A stretch of 64,000 nt of DNA from Sediminispirochaeta smaragdinae DSM 11293 (GTDB taxonomy: Bacteria; Spirochaetota; Spirochaetia; DSM-16054; Sediminispirochaetaceae), in assembly GCF_000143985.1 (NCBI RefSeq), contig NC_014364.1:1302001-1366000 (forward strand), in the 5' to 3' direction. A model generated the notes under the pieces. That model made no database searches and was not told the origin of the DNA. It saw nothing but the letters and a program-made list of their open reading frames with translations. Numbering within the stretch: the stretch's first letter is position 1; each line of letters starts with the position of its first letter. The translations under genes were made by a program, and so were the position numbers. Below, piece after piece: positions 28,293-36,992 of this stretch.

Positions 28293-30014
28293 GTGTCGTA
28301 CATCAATGCGTATGATACGTTCATGAGAAATAAGCGCATCGGACGAATTCGGAGCGGCTTGCTGATAGCCGCTATCGTCGTCATGCTTTCCATTATCGGA
28401 ACTCTTCAGCATCGGTGGTTTAAACGTGCTGCCGTTGGTGAGTTGGCCCGAAGTTACCGTTCGATTTCCACCCTCGTCATACGAACAGCCGCCAGAGAGT
28501 TTCAGCGTTTCAATCCGCTCTTTGATGCACTTCAATCCGAGCATGGCGCGATAGAGGCGATAGTGGAAAAGCAGTGGTTGCTATACGGTCCGAAAGGCGC
28601 CGTCGTCGAGCTCTTTGATTCCATTTCATGGCTTGATACCGCCGCTCCACAAGAGCTTCATTCATATCAGGGGCCTGAAGCGGGATGGTCGCTTATCCAC
28701 GATCCCCTCTTTTTTGCTTCGCTTCCTTTTTCTGTTTCTGGTAACATCCGGAAAGAGGGAATGGCTTTCGACTATCAGGGAAACAGCTGGTTCGTTATGC
28801 CGGGAAACAAAAAAGGCAGGCTGGTCATGATTCGATTCAATGCCGATGCCTTTTTTTCGAAGCATGTGGAACCTGCAATAGCTCTTGCTTTGCCCGAGTT
28901 CAGAATTTCCTGGATGGATTTTGAAGAGATGCGGGAGAGAAATCTTTCTTTTAAATTCAACTGGGGCTGGGATGATCGGATTTCCTTTCGGCCTTTGGAA
29001 AGTTTGCTCGGCTTTTCGAAAGCGCCACGTGAGATAGCCATTTTTGTTCCGCTGGTCTATGACCGGGAAGATCGGCGTCCGGAGCCGGGGCCTGGACGAT
29101 TTGCCGTTATCGAGTCCCTCAACGGTCCCGTTACCGGGGATCTCGAACACACCCTTGCGATGAATTGGTTCCTCGGGATGCTTCTGCTCGCCGGTGTGGG
29201 AGGCGGTTTTATTGTTCTGGTCCTTCAGATGAAGCGGCTGAGTCTCTTGCGTTCCCAGGAGCGGGAATTTGTCGCATCGATAAGTCATGAACTCCGTACT
29301 CCTCTCTCCGTGATCCGCTCTGCCGCCGATAATCTCTCCAGCGGTATCGTTCCACCCGAGAGATTCGATACCTACTGCTCGCTTATTTCCGGCCAGGTCG
29401 ATCGGCTCGGTGGCATGATCGAGGAGGTGCTGCTCTATTCCGGTATGGAAAGCAGATTAGCTGCCGGACGCCGGCAAAACAGTGAGAGGCCCCTTCTTTT
29501 TGCCCCTTTTTTTCAGAATCTGGAACATGAACTTTCCCAGCTTGCCTCCGAGTACGGGAAAAGCCTGGAACTGAGAAGCAGCGGACTGCCACAAGGAGCC
29601 GTTACCGATTCCGAAGCCCTTGCCATGATTATCAGGAACCTGGTCATCAATGCGGTGTATCATGCCTGGAAGCGAGAGGAGGAGGGAACCGTGATTGTCA
29701 CTGCTCGCTTACAGGTGCCTCGAAGTCTTGTCTTTACCGTTGAGGATGACGGCAGAGGAATAGAACCCAAGGAGCAAAGGCGTATTTTTGATCCCTTTTA
29801 TCGTGATAAAATAAGCAGAGAGGCGCAGGAACAGGGATCTGGGCTTGGCCTGTTCTTAGCGTCTAAAAGGGCCCATTTATTGGGAGGAACGCTTCGTGTC
29901 GAAAGCCCTAGAATATTAATCGACGGACGCAAAGCATCCGGGACCAAATTTGTTCTTGTTATTCCCTGGGTCCCGTATGAAGAGGAAGAAGATGAGCAAC
30001 ATTTTGATCATTGA
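28293..30014 (+). CDS. Membrane sensor histidine kinase
   Basis: Up to 573 residues: a membrane segment near residues 21-38, an extracytoplasmic domain of about 230 residues, a second membrane segment near 290-310, HisKA with FVASISHELRTPLSVI, the N-box (NLVINAVYHA) and G-boxes (VEDDGRGI, GSGLGLF). It should phosphorylate the regulator encoded next. The frame opens with GTG at 28293; ATG at 28323 (MRNKRIGRI) is an alternative, and neither has a strong ribosome-binding site. It is divergent from the ABC exporter. Confidence 0.88.
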   Translation: MSYINAYDTFMRNKRIGRIRSGLLIAAIVVMLSIIGTLQHRWFKRAAVGELARSYRSISTLVIRTAAREFQRFNPLFDALQSEHGAIEAIVEKQWLLYGPKGAVVELFDSISWLDTAAPQELHSYQGPEAGWSLIHDPLFFASLPFSVSGNIRKEGMAFDYQGNSWFVMPGNKKGRLVMIRFNADAFFSKHVEPAIALALPEFRISWMDFEEMRERNLSFKFNWGWDDRISFRPLESLLGFSKAPREIAIFVPLVYDREDRRPEPGPGRFAVIESLNGPVTGDLEHTLAMNWFLGMLLLAGVGGGFIVLVLQMKRLSLLRSQEREFVASISHELRTPLSVIRSAADNLSSGIVPPERFDTYCSLISGQVDRLGGMIEEVLLYSGMESRLAAGRRQNSERPLLFAPFFQNLEHELSQLASEYGKSLELRSSGLPQGAVTDSEALAMIIRNLVINAVYHAWKREEEGTVIVTARLQVPRSLVFTVEDDGRGIEPKEQRRIFDPFYRDKISREAQEQGSGLGLFLASKRAHLLGGTLRVESPRILIDGRKASGTKFVLVIPWVPYEEEEDEQHFDH

Positions 30015-30687
30015 AGATGAGCCGGGTCTGCAGATGACCCTTGAAGACCGCCTGCGCGTCGAAGGATACGAGGTTACCCTTGCCGGTGATGGTCTGCGGG
30101 GAGAGGCCGCGGCTCTTACGGGACAGCACGATCTGATTATCCTGGATATTATGCTTCCGGGAAGAGACGGTTTTAGTGTTTGTTCAAGGCTCCGAAAGGC
30201 GGGCATTAACACTCCCGTGTTGATGCTTACGGCCAGAGGCAGCGATATCGACATTGTTGCCGGCCTCAGACAGGGAGCCGACGACTATATGGCGAAACCC
30301 TTTGACATGAATGTCCTCCTTGCCAGGGTTGAGGCGCTTTTGCGGCGTGCGACCATGGCCTCTTCAGCCTTGGCCGAAGAGGGTGAGCAGCCAAGATACC
30401 AGTTTGGCACCTTTCTGCTCGATCTCGATAAAAGAGAGCTCTATCTTGATGATGATCCTGTTCTATTGAGTGCCCAGGAGTATCGACTCTTGGAGTATCT
30501 GGTACGGCGGCCGAATAAGGTGCTTTCAAGGGACCAAATCATGGATGAGGTCTGGAGTTATTCTTCCGAGGCCACCAGCCGGACCGTTGATGTTCATGTT
30601 GCTAAGCTGCGGCAGAAGCTTGGTGAAACCGCCATCCCCCGTCATATTCTGACCATACGCGGGAGAGGATATAAATTCATTCCCTAA
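29992..30687 (+). CDS. OmpR/PhoB-family response regulator
   Basis: 231 residues: a receiver domain (acidic IIEDE, phospho-acceptor Asp in IILDIMLPGRDG, Lys in AKPFD) and a winged-helix DNA-binding domain (SAQEYRLLEYLVRRPNKVLSR). The ATG at 29992, with GAGGAAG upstream, overlaps the kinase gene by 23 bp. The partner is the kinase at 28293. A probable target is the divergent ABC exporter, given the direct repeats at 28222-28251. Confidence 0.9.
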   Translation: MSNILIIEDEPGLQMTLEDRLRVEGYEVTLAGDGLRGEAAALTGQHDLIILDIMLPGRDGFSVCSRLRKAGINTPVLMLTARGSDIDIVAGLRQGADDYMAKPFDMNVLLARVEALLRRATMASSALAEEGEQPRYQFGTFLLDLDKRELYLDDDPVLLSAQEYRLLEYLVRRPNKVLSRDQIMDEVWSYSSEATSRTVDVHVAKLRQKLGETAIPRHILTIRGRGYKFIP

Positions 30688-30696
30688 AACGTCGAT

Positions 30697-31293
30697 CTAT
30701 CGCTTTTTTGCCGTAACGACGCAATCCACCTGCACAGGCGCCCCATCGGTATCATACCCTGATGGATGCCGTTGGCTTTCGGCCTTCATGATCTCCATCC
30801 CCGCGAGAAGCGTCGTGAGCTTTTGAGGCGTATAGAGGAGTTCCGGATCTTGCGGCCCACCCAGCGTGTTTGTCGCATCATGGCCGATCACAAGTAAGGT
30901 ACCCTCATGCTTGAGGGCCTTCTGCGCCTTCTGTAAAACAAGGGCAAGCAGCTCCGTGCCGGGGTGGAAATAGCATATGGTGACCAGATCGAAGCTCTGG
31001 GGCGCGGGATCGTAGCTCCTCACATCCGCTATCACCCCATGGATGGAAAGACCGGCTTCCTCCGCCATTGCTTTTCCCGCTTCAATTGCAACATCGGAGA
31101 AATCGACAGCGGTAACTTCCCATCCCCGGGATGCCAGAGCCATTGCATTGTGCCCTGTTCCTGCTGCCAGATCCAGCGCTTTGCCCGGCTGTAACGGTGC
31201 CGTCTCTTTCAAGAAAATGGGACTTGCCTCTTTGTGATGGTTATTGCCGTTGCGGTATCGGCTGTTCCAGCGTTCTCTCCTGTCATCTTCCAC
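30697..31293 (-). CDS. Class I SAM-dependent methyltransferase
   Basis: A 198-residue protein with methyltransferase motif I DLAAGTGHNAMALA, the acidic end of strand 2 (VTAVDFS) and the post-motif IADVRSYD. It resembles small tellurite-resistance/thiopurine-type methyltransferases with no defined substrate. The start is GTG at 31293 with GGAG upstream. It follows the YehS-like gene by 11 bp and is convergent with the response regulator, 9 bp away. Confidence 0.8.
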   Translation of the reverse strand: MEDDRRERWNSRYRNGNNHHKEASPIFLKETAPLQPGKALDLAAGTGHNAMALASRGWEVTAVDFSDVAIEAGKAMAEEAGLSIHGVIADVRSYDPAPQSFDLVTICYFHPGTELLALVLQKAQKALKHEGTLLVIGHDATNTLGGPQDPELLYTPQKLTTLLAGMEIMKAESQRHPSGYDTDGAPVQVDCVVTAKKR

Positions 31294-31304
31294 AATTGCT
31301 GCTC

Positions 31305-31760
31305 CTAATCCTTTATAGAAAGGCCCTTTAAAAACCGTCGTAAGGCCTGGTCCCCGCAGGCGCGGTACTGCCGGCTGCCTCTTTTGCGAAAAAAGGCGGA
31401 CAACTCTGATTTCGTGATGTCGAATCCGGCCTTGTGAAAGGTATCCAGCATTGCTTCTTCCTGCAAATTAAAGGCTATGCGCAACTTTTTGAGGACAAGA
31501 TTGTTGTCGGGAATAATAGAAAGGTTCCGGGGGGCCGGTTTATCGGAGGGGCCCCTTCTTTTCAGGATAAGCCCGTCCAGAAAGCGTACAAGTACCTCAT
31601 CCCTGCACGGCAGAAAGCCTGGCTCATCGTCTCTTGCCAGAAGGTTCGCCATATCTTCGGTGGACATTGTATATCCGCCCAGCGCCAGCACTTCCGTCAT
31701 CTCTTTATCGTCGCCATTGATGATATATCGAACCCTTCGTAAAATATCGTTATTATCCAC
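31305..31760 (-). CDS. yehS: YehS-like DUF1456 protein
   Basis: A 151-residue protein made of two copies of the DUF1456 repeat (NDILRRVRYIINGDDKEM and NLVLKKLRIAFNLQEEAM), the arrangement of E. coli YehS. The biochemical function is unknown. The GTG at 31760 behind GGAAGGAG gives the family-like N-terminus VDNNDILRR. It is 62 bp downstream of the otnC-like gene and may be read through from it without being part of that pathway. Confidence 0.85.
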   Translation of the reverse strand: MDNNDILRRVRYIINGDDKEMTEVLALGGYTMSTEDMANLLARDDEPGFLPCRDEVLVRFLDGLILKRRGPSDKPAPRNLSIIPDNNLVLKKLRIAFNLQEEAMLDTFHKAGFDITKSELSAFFRKRGSRQYRACGDQALRRFLKGLSIKD

Positions 31761-31822
31761 GACTGCTCCTTCCTCTTTCCCACAAGATAGCACGAAGGAG
31801 CATGGGGTGTATATTCCTATCC

Positions 31823-32452
31823 CTATCTTCCTTTCTTCAGGGCTGCGATTTCTCCGGAGCTGAGGTAACGGACCTTGCTTCCCTCCAGCAGGTAGGAAAG
31901 CTTTGCCGTTTCTTCGAGTTCTTCCATGGTGTCGCCTGCCTCGGACAGGCTCTTTCCCGTCACCACCGGACCGTGGTTTTGAAGAAGAAAGGCTGTATGC
32001 CTTCCTGCATATGCCGCCAGTTCTCTGGCAATTCCGATATCCCCGGGAGGATAATAGGGGATCAGCGGCAATGTGCCGATTTTCATGACGTAGTATGGGG
32101 TGAAGGGGTGTATGACCTCGTCAGGATTAATGTCATTTCTACAGGCAAGCAAGGTACTCCAGGTAGAATGGAGGTGAAGCACGGCACCGCACTCCTGATC
32201 TCCCCGATAGAGGGACAGGTGAAATTGTATCTCTTTGGAGGGACGCGGGCCGGAAAGAAGCTTACCGGTCATGTCGACAACGGAAAGCTCCCCGGCGGAT
32301 AGGCGCCCGAAGCTGGAGCCGGAAGGGGTTGCAATGATGCTTTCCCCGTCGATACGAGCCGAGATATTCCCGGCTCCTCCGACGGCATACCCTCTATCAA
32401 AAAGAGATTTCCCGATACGTACCATCTCCATCCTCAGCTGTTCTTCGTTCAT
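31823..32452 (-). CDS. otnC: Class II aldolase-family 3-oxo-tetronate 4-phosphate decarboxylase
   Basis: A 209-residue class II aldolase/adducin protein with zinc-binding histidines in LHLHSTWS and QNHGPVV and the phosphate-loop-like GAGNISARI. In tetronate catabolism OtnC converts 3-oxo-tetronate 4-phosphate to a triose phosphate plus CO2. The adjacent otnK, with ATGA overlap, supports that role over fuculose- or ribulose-phosphate aldolase activity. It is part of the tctCBA-otnK-otnC unit. Confidence 0.8.
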   Translation of the reverse strand: MNEEQLRMEMVRIGKSLFDRGYAVGGAGNISARIDGESIIATPSGSSFGRLSAGELSVVDMTGKLLSGPRPSKEIQFHLSLYRGDQECGAVLHLHSTWSTLLACRNDINPDEVIHPFTPYYVMKIGTLPLIPYYPPGDIGIARELAAYAGRHTAFLLQNHGPVVTGKSLSEAGDTMEELEETAKLSYLLEGSKVRYLSSGEIAALKKGR

Positions 32453-33696
32453 ACAAAAAACTCCTGGGCTTTTACAAAGAAATCATCACTGCCGAAATTG
32501 CCCGACTTCAGTGCAAGGTAGAGCTCCTGACCGACGGCCCTGACCCAGGGAACCCCGGGATCGATCTGAGGGCCGATGAAAAAGGCCGAAAGACCAAGGC
32601 TTTGTACCACCTTACCAGCCGTTTCTCCTCCAGCAACAATAAAATTCTTTACCCCGGCTCCGAGAAGCCTGCTTGCAAGTTTTCCGAAAAGCTCTTCGAT
32701 GGCCCTTCCCACATCCTGGGAGGCATATGCCGGCTTTTCAAGTTCGCTTGCCTGCTTCGTGGCGTATAGCAGGGGTGTTGCACCATCCTCGATGGCTGCT
32801 GTCGTCCAGGCGTAAAGTTCGTCGAGGTAGCCTGCGTCTGTTCTGCAGCGAAGTGCATCGATAAACTGCGAAGGGGCCTTTTCCCGATACCGGGCAACCT
32901 GCCGGTTCGTCGCCTTGGAACAGGATCCTGCGATAATCACCGTCGCCCCTTTTTTCGGACGCCCCGCTTCTCCTGCCGAACGCTTTTCTCCTTCTTTATG
33001 TAGGTTGCGGGCTATCCCTGCGGCAAGCCCCGATCCACCGGTAACCAGGGGAAGGTCGGCGACGGCCGCTCCTATGGTGTCGAGGTGCCCCTGATTGAGC
33101 GTGTCCATGACCGCATAGCGGATTCCCTTTTCTTTTAGCGATAGAAGCTCCCGTTTCAAGGCGCTGGGCCCCTTGTCGAGAACCTCAACATATACATTCC
33201 CCGCCTTTCCTCTTGATTGCTGTTCCATGAGACGGGCAATATTCGAATCCCTCATGGGAGTGACGGGGTGATGCTGCATTCCCGATTCGCTGAGCAGCTG
33301 GTTTCCGACAAAGAGGTAACCGCGATAGAGGGTACGTCCGTTGACGGGAAGGGCAGGACAGAGAATGGTGAACTCCTCTCCCATCTCATCAAGGAGGGCG
33401 TCGGTTACCGGCCCGATATTTCCCTTTGTAGTGCTGTCGAAGGTTGAGCAGTATTTGAAGAAAATTTGTTCGCATCCCTTGTCACGAAGCCAGTGAAGGG
33501 CTTCGAGGGAAAGGTGTACAGCCTCTTCGGCGGGACATGATCTCGATTTGAGGCTGATGACATAGGCTTCGGCCTCAGCCTCGAACCTTTCGTCTGGAAT
33601 ACCCGTCGTCTGAATCGTTCTGATCCCGTTCGTTACCAAAAATCCCGCTATGTCGGTTGCGCCGGTAAAATCGTCGGCAATAACACCTATGTTCAT
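32449..33696 (-). CDS. otnK: Four-carbon acid sugar kinase (3-oxo-tetronate kinase)
   Basis: A 415-residue OtnK-family (former DUF1537) kinase with N-terminal IADDFTGATDIAGFL, FKYCSTFDSTTKGNIG and the C-terminal nucleotide-binding GGETAGKVV. It phosphorylates 3-oxo-tetronate before OtnC cleavage. Its start overlaps the tctA stop by 4 bp and its stop overlaps otnC by 4 bp, tying uptake to metabolism. A related substrate such as an apionate derivative cannot be excluded. Confidence 0.85.
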   Translation of the reverse strand: MNIGVIADDFTGATDIAGFLVTNGIRTIQTTGIPDERFEAEAEAYVISLKSRSCPAEEAVHLSLEALHWLRDKGCEQIFFKYCSTFDSTTKGNIGPVTDALLDEMGEEFTILCPALPVNGRTLYRGYLFVGNQLLSESGMQHHPVTPMRDSNIARLMEQQSRGKAGNVYVEVLDKGPSALKRELLSLKEKGIRYAVMDTLNQGHLDTIGAAVADLPLVTGGSGLAAGIARNLHKEGEKRSAGEAGRPKKGATVIIAGSCSKATNRQVARYREKAPSQFIDALRCRTDAGYLDELYAWTTAAIEDGATPLLYATKQASELEKPAYASQDVGRAIEELFGKLASRLLGAGVKNFIVAGGETAGKVVQSLGLSAFFIGPQIDPGVPWVRAVGQELYLALKSGNFGSDDFFVKAQEFFV

Positions 33697-35192
33697 CGTT
33701 TGCTTCCTTTATGGACCAGTTTCAGCAGCAGAGGGGAACAGAGGAAAAGGAGGGTCAGGGCAAGGAGCACCGCCGATATCGGTTTCTGAATAAAAATGAG
33801 CGCACTTCCATGTGATATTGAAAAAGCCTGCCGTATGGAACGCTCAAACCGTGTTGCCAGAACAAAGGAGAGAAGGGCGGGCGCTATTGGATAATTGTTC
33901 TTCTTTAAAATATAGGCAACCGCTCCCGCTCCTATCATGAACCACACATCGAACATGCTGTTATTCACCGAATAGGATCCGACGATACAAATAACGACAA
34001 TCATCGGGGCGATGATTCCCCTCGGTATACGGAGAATCGACATGAGAAAGGGAATGATGGCAAGGCCAGCAATCACACAGATCAGGTTTCCGATATACAT
34101 GGAGCCGATAAGGCCCCAGACGAAGTCAGGCTGTTCGGAAAAGAGGAGCGGACCGGGTTGAAGCCCCCACATCATCAGCCCTCCGAGCAGAACGGCCGAG
34201 GTCGCCGATCCCGGAATTCCCAGGGAAAGCAGGGGAGCAAAGGCCCCGACAGCCGAGGCGTTGTTGGCCGATTCCGAAGCCGCAACCCCCTCGATGGCGC
34301 CCTGGTCCATATTCTTATTTTTGCCGGTCTTCTTTTCCAGGATATACGCCAGAAAGGAACCGGTCGTTCCTCCTGCGCCGGGAAGAAAGCCGACAAAATT
34401 GCCGAGGATCGAACTTTTGAGTATGGGCAGTGAGATCCGTTTGAGTTCTTTCTTATTAAGAATGCTTTCCCTGATGGTCAATCTTCGTCCGTCGGTAAGA
34501 CTGTCGTCGTTTTTCCCCGACATTAAATCCATCACCTGGGTAATGCCGAACATGCCGATGACAAGGGGAATGAAGGATATCCCGCTTAAAAGATTAATGC
34601 TGCCGAAGGTAAAGCGGGGGGACCCGTCGGACAAAAGGTCCATGCCGATGGTTGAAAGGAGAATGCCGAGGCTCGTGGCTATGATTCCTTTGAGAAAGTC
34701 TTCTCCCAAAAGCCACCCGATGGATGTGAGTGCCAGAAAAATAAGGGAGGCAATCTCCGCAGGGCCGAATTTGAGACCAAAGTTGGCAATGACCGGACCG
34801 AAGACCGTAAGGGCGATGATTCCGATGGTCCCTCCGAAAAAGGAGGCGATGTTTGCGGTGAAAAGGGCTTTCCCTCCCTTGCCCTGGCGGCTGAGGGGGT
34901 AGCCCGCCATTGCGGTCATGACCGCCGGGGAATCTCCCGGGATGTTCAAAAGTATTGCACTGTATGAGCCACCGTACATGTTGCCGTAGTAGATACCTGC
35001 GAGCATGATAATTGCCGTGGTTGGGTTCATCTTAAAGGTCATGGGAAGAAGAAGTGAGACACCCGTTACCGCACCGATGCCGGGCATTGCACCGACGATG
35101 ATACCGAGAAAGGCCCCGATTCCGGCAACCAGCAGATTATTAAGAGACAGGGCCGTGTTGAGGCCGTGCAAAAGCAGATCGAAGTTATTCAT
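33693..35192 (-). CDS. tctA: Tripartite tricarboxylate transporter, large membrane subunit TctA
   Basis: A 499-residue protein with about 11-12 membrane segments and the TctA signatures GAMPGIGAVTGVSLLLP and FLPGAGGTTGSFLAY. It is the ion-coupled channel of a TTT transporter for organic acids. It is coupled to otnK by a 4-bp overlap, so the imported acid is probably a tetronate or similar sugar acid rather than a tricarboxylate. Confidence 0.9.
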   Translation of the reverse strand: MNNFDLLLHGLNTALSLNNLLVAGIGAFLGIIVGAMPGIGAVTGVSLLLPMTFKMNPTTAIIMLAGIYYGNMYGGSYSAILLNIPGDSPAVMTAMAGYPLSRQGKGGKALFTANIASFFGGTIGIIALTVFGPVIANFGLKFGPAEIASLIFLALTSIGWLLGEDFLKGIIATSLGILLSTIGMDLLSDGSPRFTFGSINLLSGISFIPLVIGMFGITQVMDLMSGKNDDSLTDGRRLTIRESILNKKELKRISLPILKSSILGNFVGFLPGAGGTTGSFLAYILEKKTGKNKNMDQGAIEGVAASESANNASAVGAFAPLLSLGIPGSATSAVLLGGLMMWGLQPGPLLFSEQPDFVWGLIGSMYIGNLICVIAGLAIIPFLMSILRIPRGIIAPMIVVICIVGSYSVNNSMFDVWFMIGAGAVAYILKKNNYPIAPALLSFVLATRFERSIRQAFSISHGSALIFIQKPISAVLLALTLLFLCSPLLLKLVHKGSKR

Positions 35193-35203
35193 AATGCATC
35201 ACC

Positions 35204-35635
35204 TCACATCAGATGAAAGAGGCCTGAGGGGAATGGAACCCTGAGCCATACACGAAAGACACCGAAGATAAAGAGCGTAAAAGCTAAGCTGACCCCAATG
35301 GATTTAAGAAACGAATATTTGCTGAGAAACTTCATCCAGAGGAACATCAAAAAAAATACCGCAAGGGAAATTCCAAGGGTCTGAATGAACACAATACCGA
35401 CCACGCCTGCACCGATGGGAATAAATGCCGTGTAGTCGACGGGGGCTGGCTGTTCATGTTTTCTTTTGCGAAGCGCTATCACCGCAACGGAAGCGATAAG
35501 AGCGACGATACCGAAGAGAACAGGGATAAAACCTCCGCCTGGAATGCCGTCGGGCCAAAATCCGTATCGGGTTATCCCTTGATCTATCCAAAAGGCCGAG
35601 ATAGCTATTATGATTACCGAAATTACGAGATCCAT
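35204..35635 (-). CDS. tctB: Tripartite tricarboxylate transporter, small membrane subunit TctB
   Basis: A 143-residue protein with four hydrophobic segments, typical of TctB, starting at ATG 35635 behind GAGGAGTG. It lies between the terminator hairpin that follows tctC and tctA (11 bp). Confidence 0.85.
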   Translation of the reverse strand: MDLVISVIIIAISAFWIDQGITRYGFWPDGIPGGGFIPVLFGIVALIASVAVIALRKRKHEQPAPVDYTAFIPIGAGVVGIVFIQTLGISLAVFFLMFLWMKFLSKYSFLKSIGVSLAFTLFIFGVFRVWLRVPFPSGLFHLM

Positions 35636-35672
35636 TGGTTAACACTCCTCGAAGAAATCGAAATGGGAAAAG

Positions 35673-35710
35673 AGCGGGAGAATCCTTGAAGCATCTCGGA
35701 TTCTCCCGCT
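35673..35710 (-). terminator. Intercistronic terminator between tctC and tctB
   Basis: A perfect 13-bp stem (35673-35685 with 35698-35710) and a 12-base loop, followed on the minus strand by CTTTTCCC. It probably causes partial termination so that the binding protein is made in excess. Confidence 0.75.
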
Positions 35711-35740
35711 ATTCGTGTTTAGAATGTGAAGTCGGCCAAA

Positions 35741-36724
35741 CTACTTGAACAAACCGATGATATTGCCCATTTGATACAGCCGCTCCGCCATTCTTTCATG
35801 GTATTCGGCATATTCGTCAGCAGGCATAAATTTTGCTTCCAGACCGTTTTTCCTGATGTAGTTGTTCTTCCAGGTCTCGGTTTCGGTTACTTTCTGCATA
35901 ACATCACTCCAGTACTGCTGTACCTCGGGACTCATTCCAGGCCCACCCATAATCGATCTGAACATCTGAAACTCGATATTCGGATATCCCAGTTCTGCAA
36001 AGGTAGGCACAGTGTCGAGGGGGGCTTCAAGCCGATCGGTGGAGAAGGCGGCAAGGGCAACCATGGTACCCGCCTGGATCTGACCAAGGCATTCATTCGG
36101 ATTGAAGATGCCAAGCTGGATATGATCGCCGAGAAGGGCCGTTGCGATTTCGCCCGCCCCGTCGAAATATACCGTTGAAAATTCGGTTTCTGTTTCCATG
36201 TTGATTTGTGCGACGCAGAGTTTATCGAGATTGTCGGCAATTCCAACCAGAATACTTTCCGGATGTTCCTTGATAGCCTTCAAGGCGCCTTGGAAATCCT
36301 TGTACGGGCCGTCGGCCTTTGCAACAAGAAGGACATTATCCATTGCAAGGTTCGCGATTGGTGTAAACTCCCTGTCCTGAATGGATTTGTTTGCCCGTGC
36401 CGCCAGGGCATGCGCCGCATTCATGGTGAAAATCGTATAGTTGCCGTCTTTCTTCCCCATGATATAGGCATGGCCTGCCGCACTTGCCCCACCAGGCTTA
36501 TTGACGATGACCATGGTTCCATCCACCAGATTGTTTTCATGAATGATTTCAAGAATCAAACGGGCCAGCGTGTCGCTACCGCCGCCGGCACTTGCCGGTA
36601 CCACGAATTCCACGACATTGTCCGGATAGATCGCCGCTCCTCCATCGCCTTCCGGTGTTCCGTTTGCAAATAGACTTGCCGTCAGCAAAACTGTTACTGT
36701 CAGCATAAACATAGCTTTTTTCAT
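35741..36724 (-). CDS. tctC: Tripartite tricarboxylate transporter solute-binding protein TctC
   Basis: A 327-residue periplasmic binding protein. The signal peptide ends SLFANGTPEG, and the mature start VEFVVPASAGGGSDTLARL is the usual TctC (Bug family) opening. It captures the carboxylate for TctAB. AAGGAGAAGG precedes the ATG. A sigma-54 promoter lies about 100 bp upstream and a terminator directly downstream. Confidence 0.9.
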   Translation of the reverse strand: MKKAMFMLTVTVLLTASLFANGTPEGDGGAAIYPDNVVEFVVPASAGGGSDTLARLILEIIHENNLVDGTMVIVNKPGGASAAGHAYIMGKKDGNYTIFTMNAAHALAARANKSIQDREFTPIANLAMDNVLLVAKADGPYKDFQGALKAIKEHPESILVGIADNLDKLCVAQINMETETEFSTVYFDGAGEIATALLGDHIQLGIFNPNECLGQIQAGTMVALAAFSTDRLEAPLDTVPTFAELGYPNIEFQMFRSIMGGPGMSPEVQQYWSDVMQKVTETETWKNNYIRKNGLEAKFMPADEYAEYHERMAERLYQMGNIIGLFK

Positions 36725-36820
36725 TTCCTTCTCCTTGTGGTGTACTAGTAAAAATTCAAAGCCTCTCGATTACCCGGGATTCGGTCGACTTTTTTTCTAC
36801 CTTGTTCTTTAGCGTTATAA

Positions 36821-36837
36821 AGCAAACAACATGCCAA
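36821..36837 (-). promoter_or_regulatory. Sigma-54 promoter of tctC
   Basis: The minus strand reads TTGGCATG-TTGT-TTGCT, matching the -24/-12 consensus with correct 10-bp GG-to-GC spacing. Predicted leader about 85 nt. It lies in the 268-bp gap between tctC and the SAF-domain gene. Confidence 0.75.
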
Positions 36838-36934
36838 TGTTTGCGCTGTTGGTGTTTATAAAACCAACTTACGATATATTAACAAATTAGCACGCTACTG
36901 CTTCGAATCGGATTCATATCCCAATTCCTCCTTG

Positions 36935-36950
36935 ATTGCATTCGTGCAAT
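36935..36950. promoter_or_regulatory. Probable enhancer site for the PrpR-type activator
   Basis: ATTGCA-TTCG-TGCAAT, a perfect 6-bp inverted repeat with 4-bp spacer, about 98 bp upstream of the tctC sigma-54 promoter. The same TTGCA-N4-TGCAA motif occurs at 38564-38579 beside the activator gene. Confidence 0.6.
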
Positions 36951-36992
36951 GAATTCGGTCATTTTCTTGTGAATTTGCAATATTTATACAGT

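Noticed and set aside
34261-34902. A 213-codon plus-strand open frame
   Set aside because: Antisense to tctA; its low-complexity Met/Pro/Ser-rich composition is typical of the reverse of membrane-protein coding sequence.
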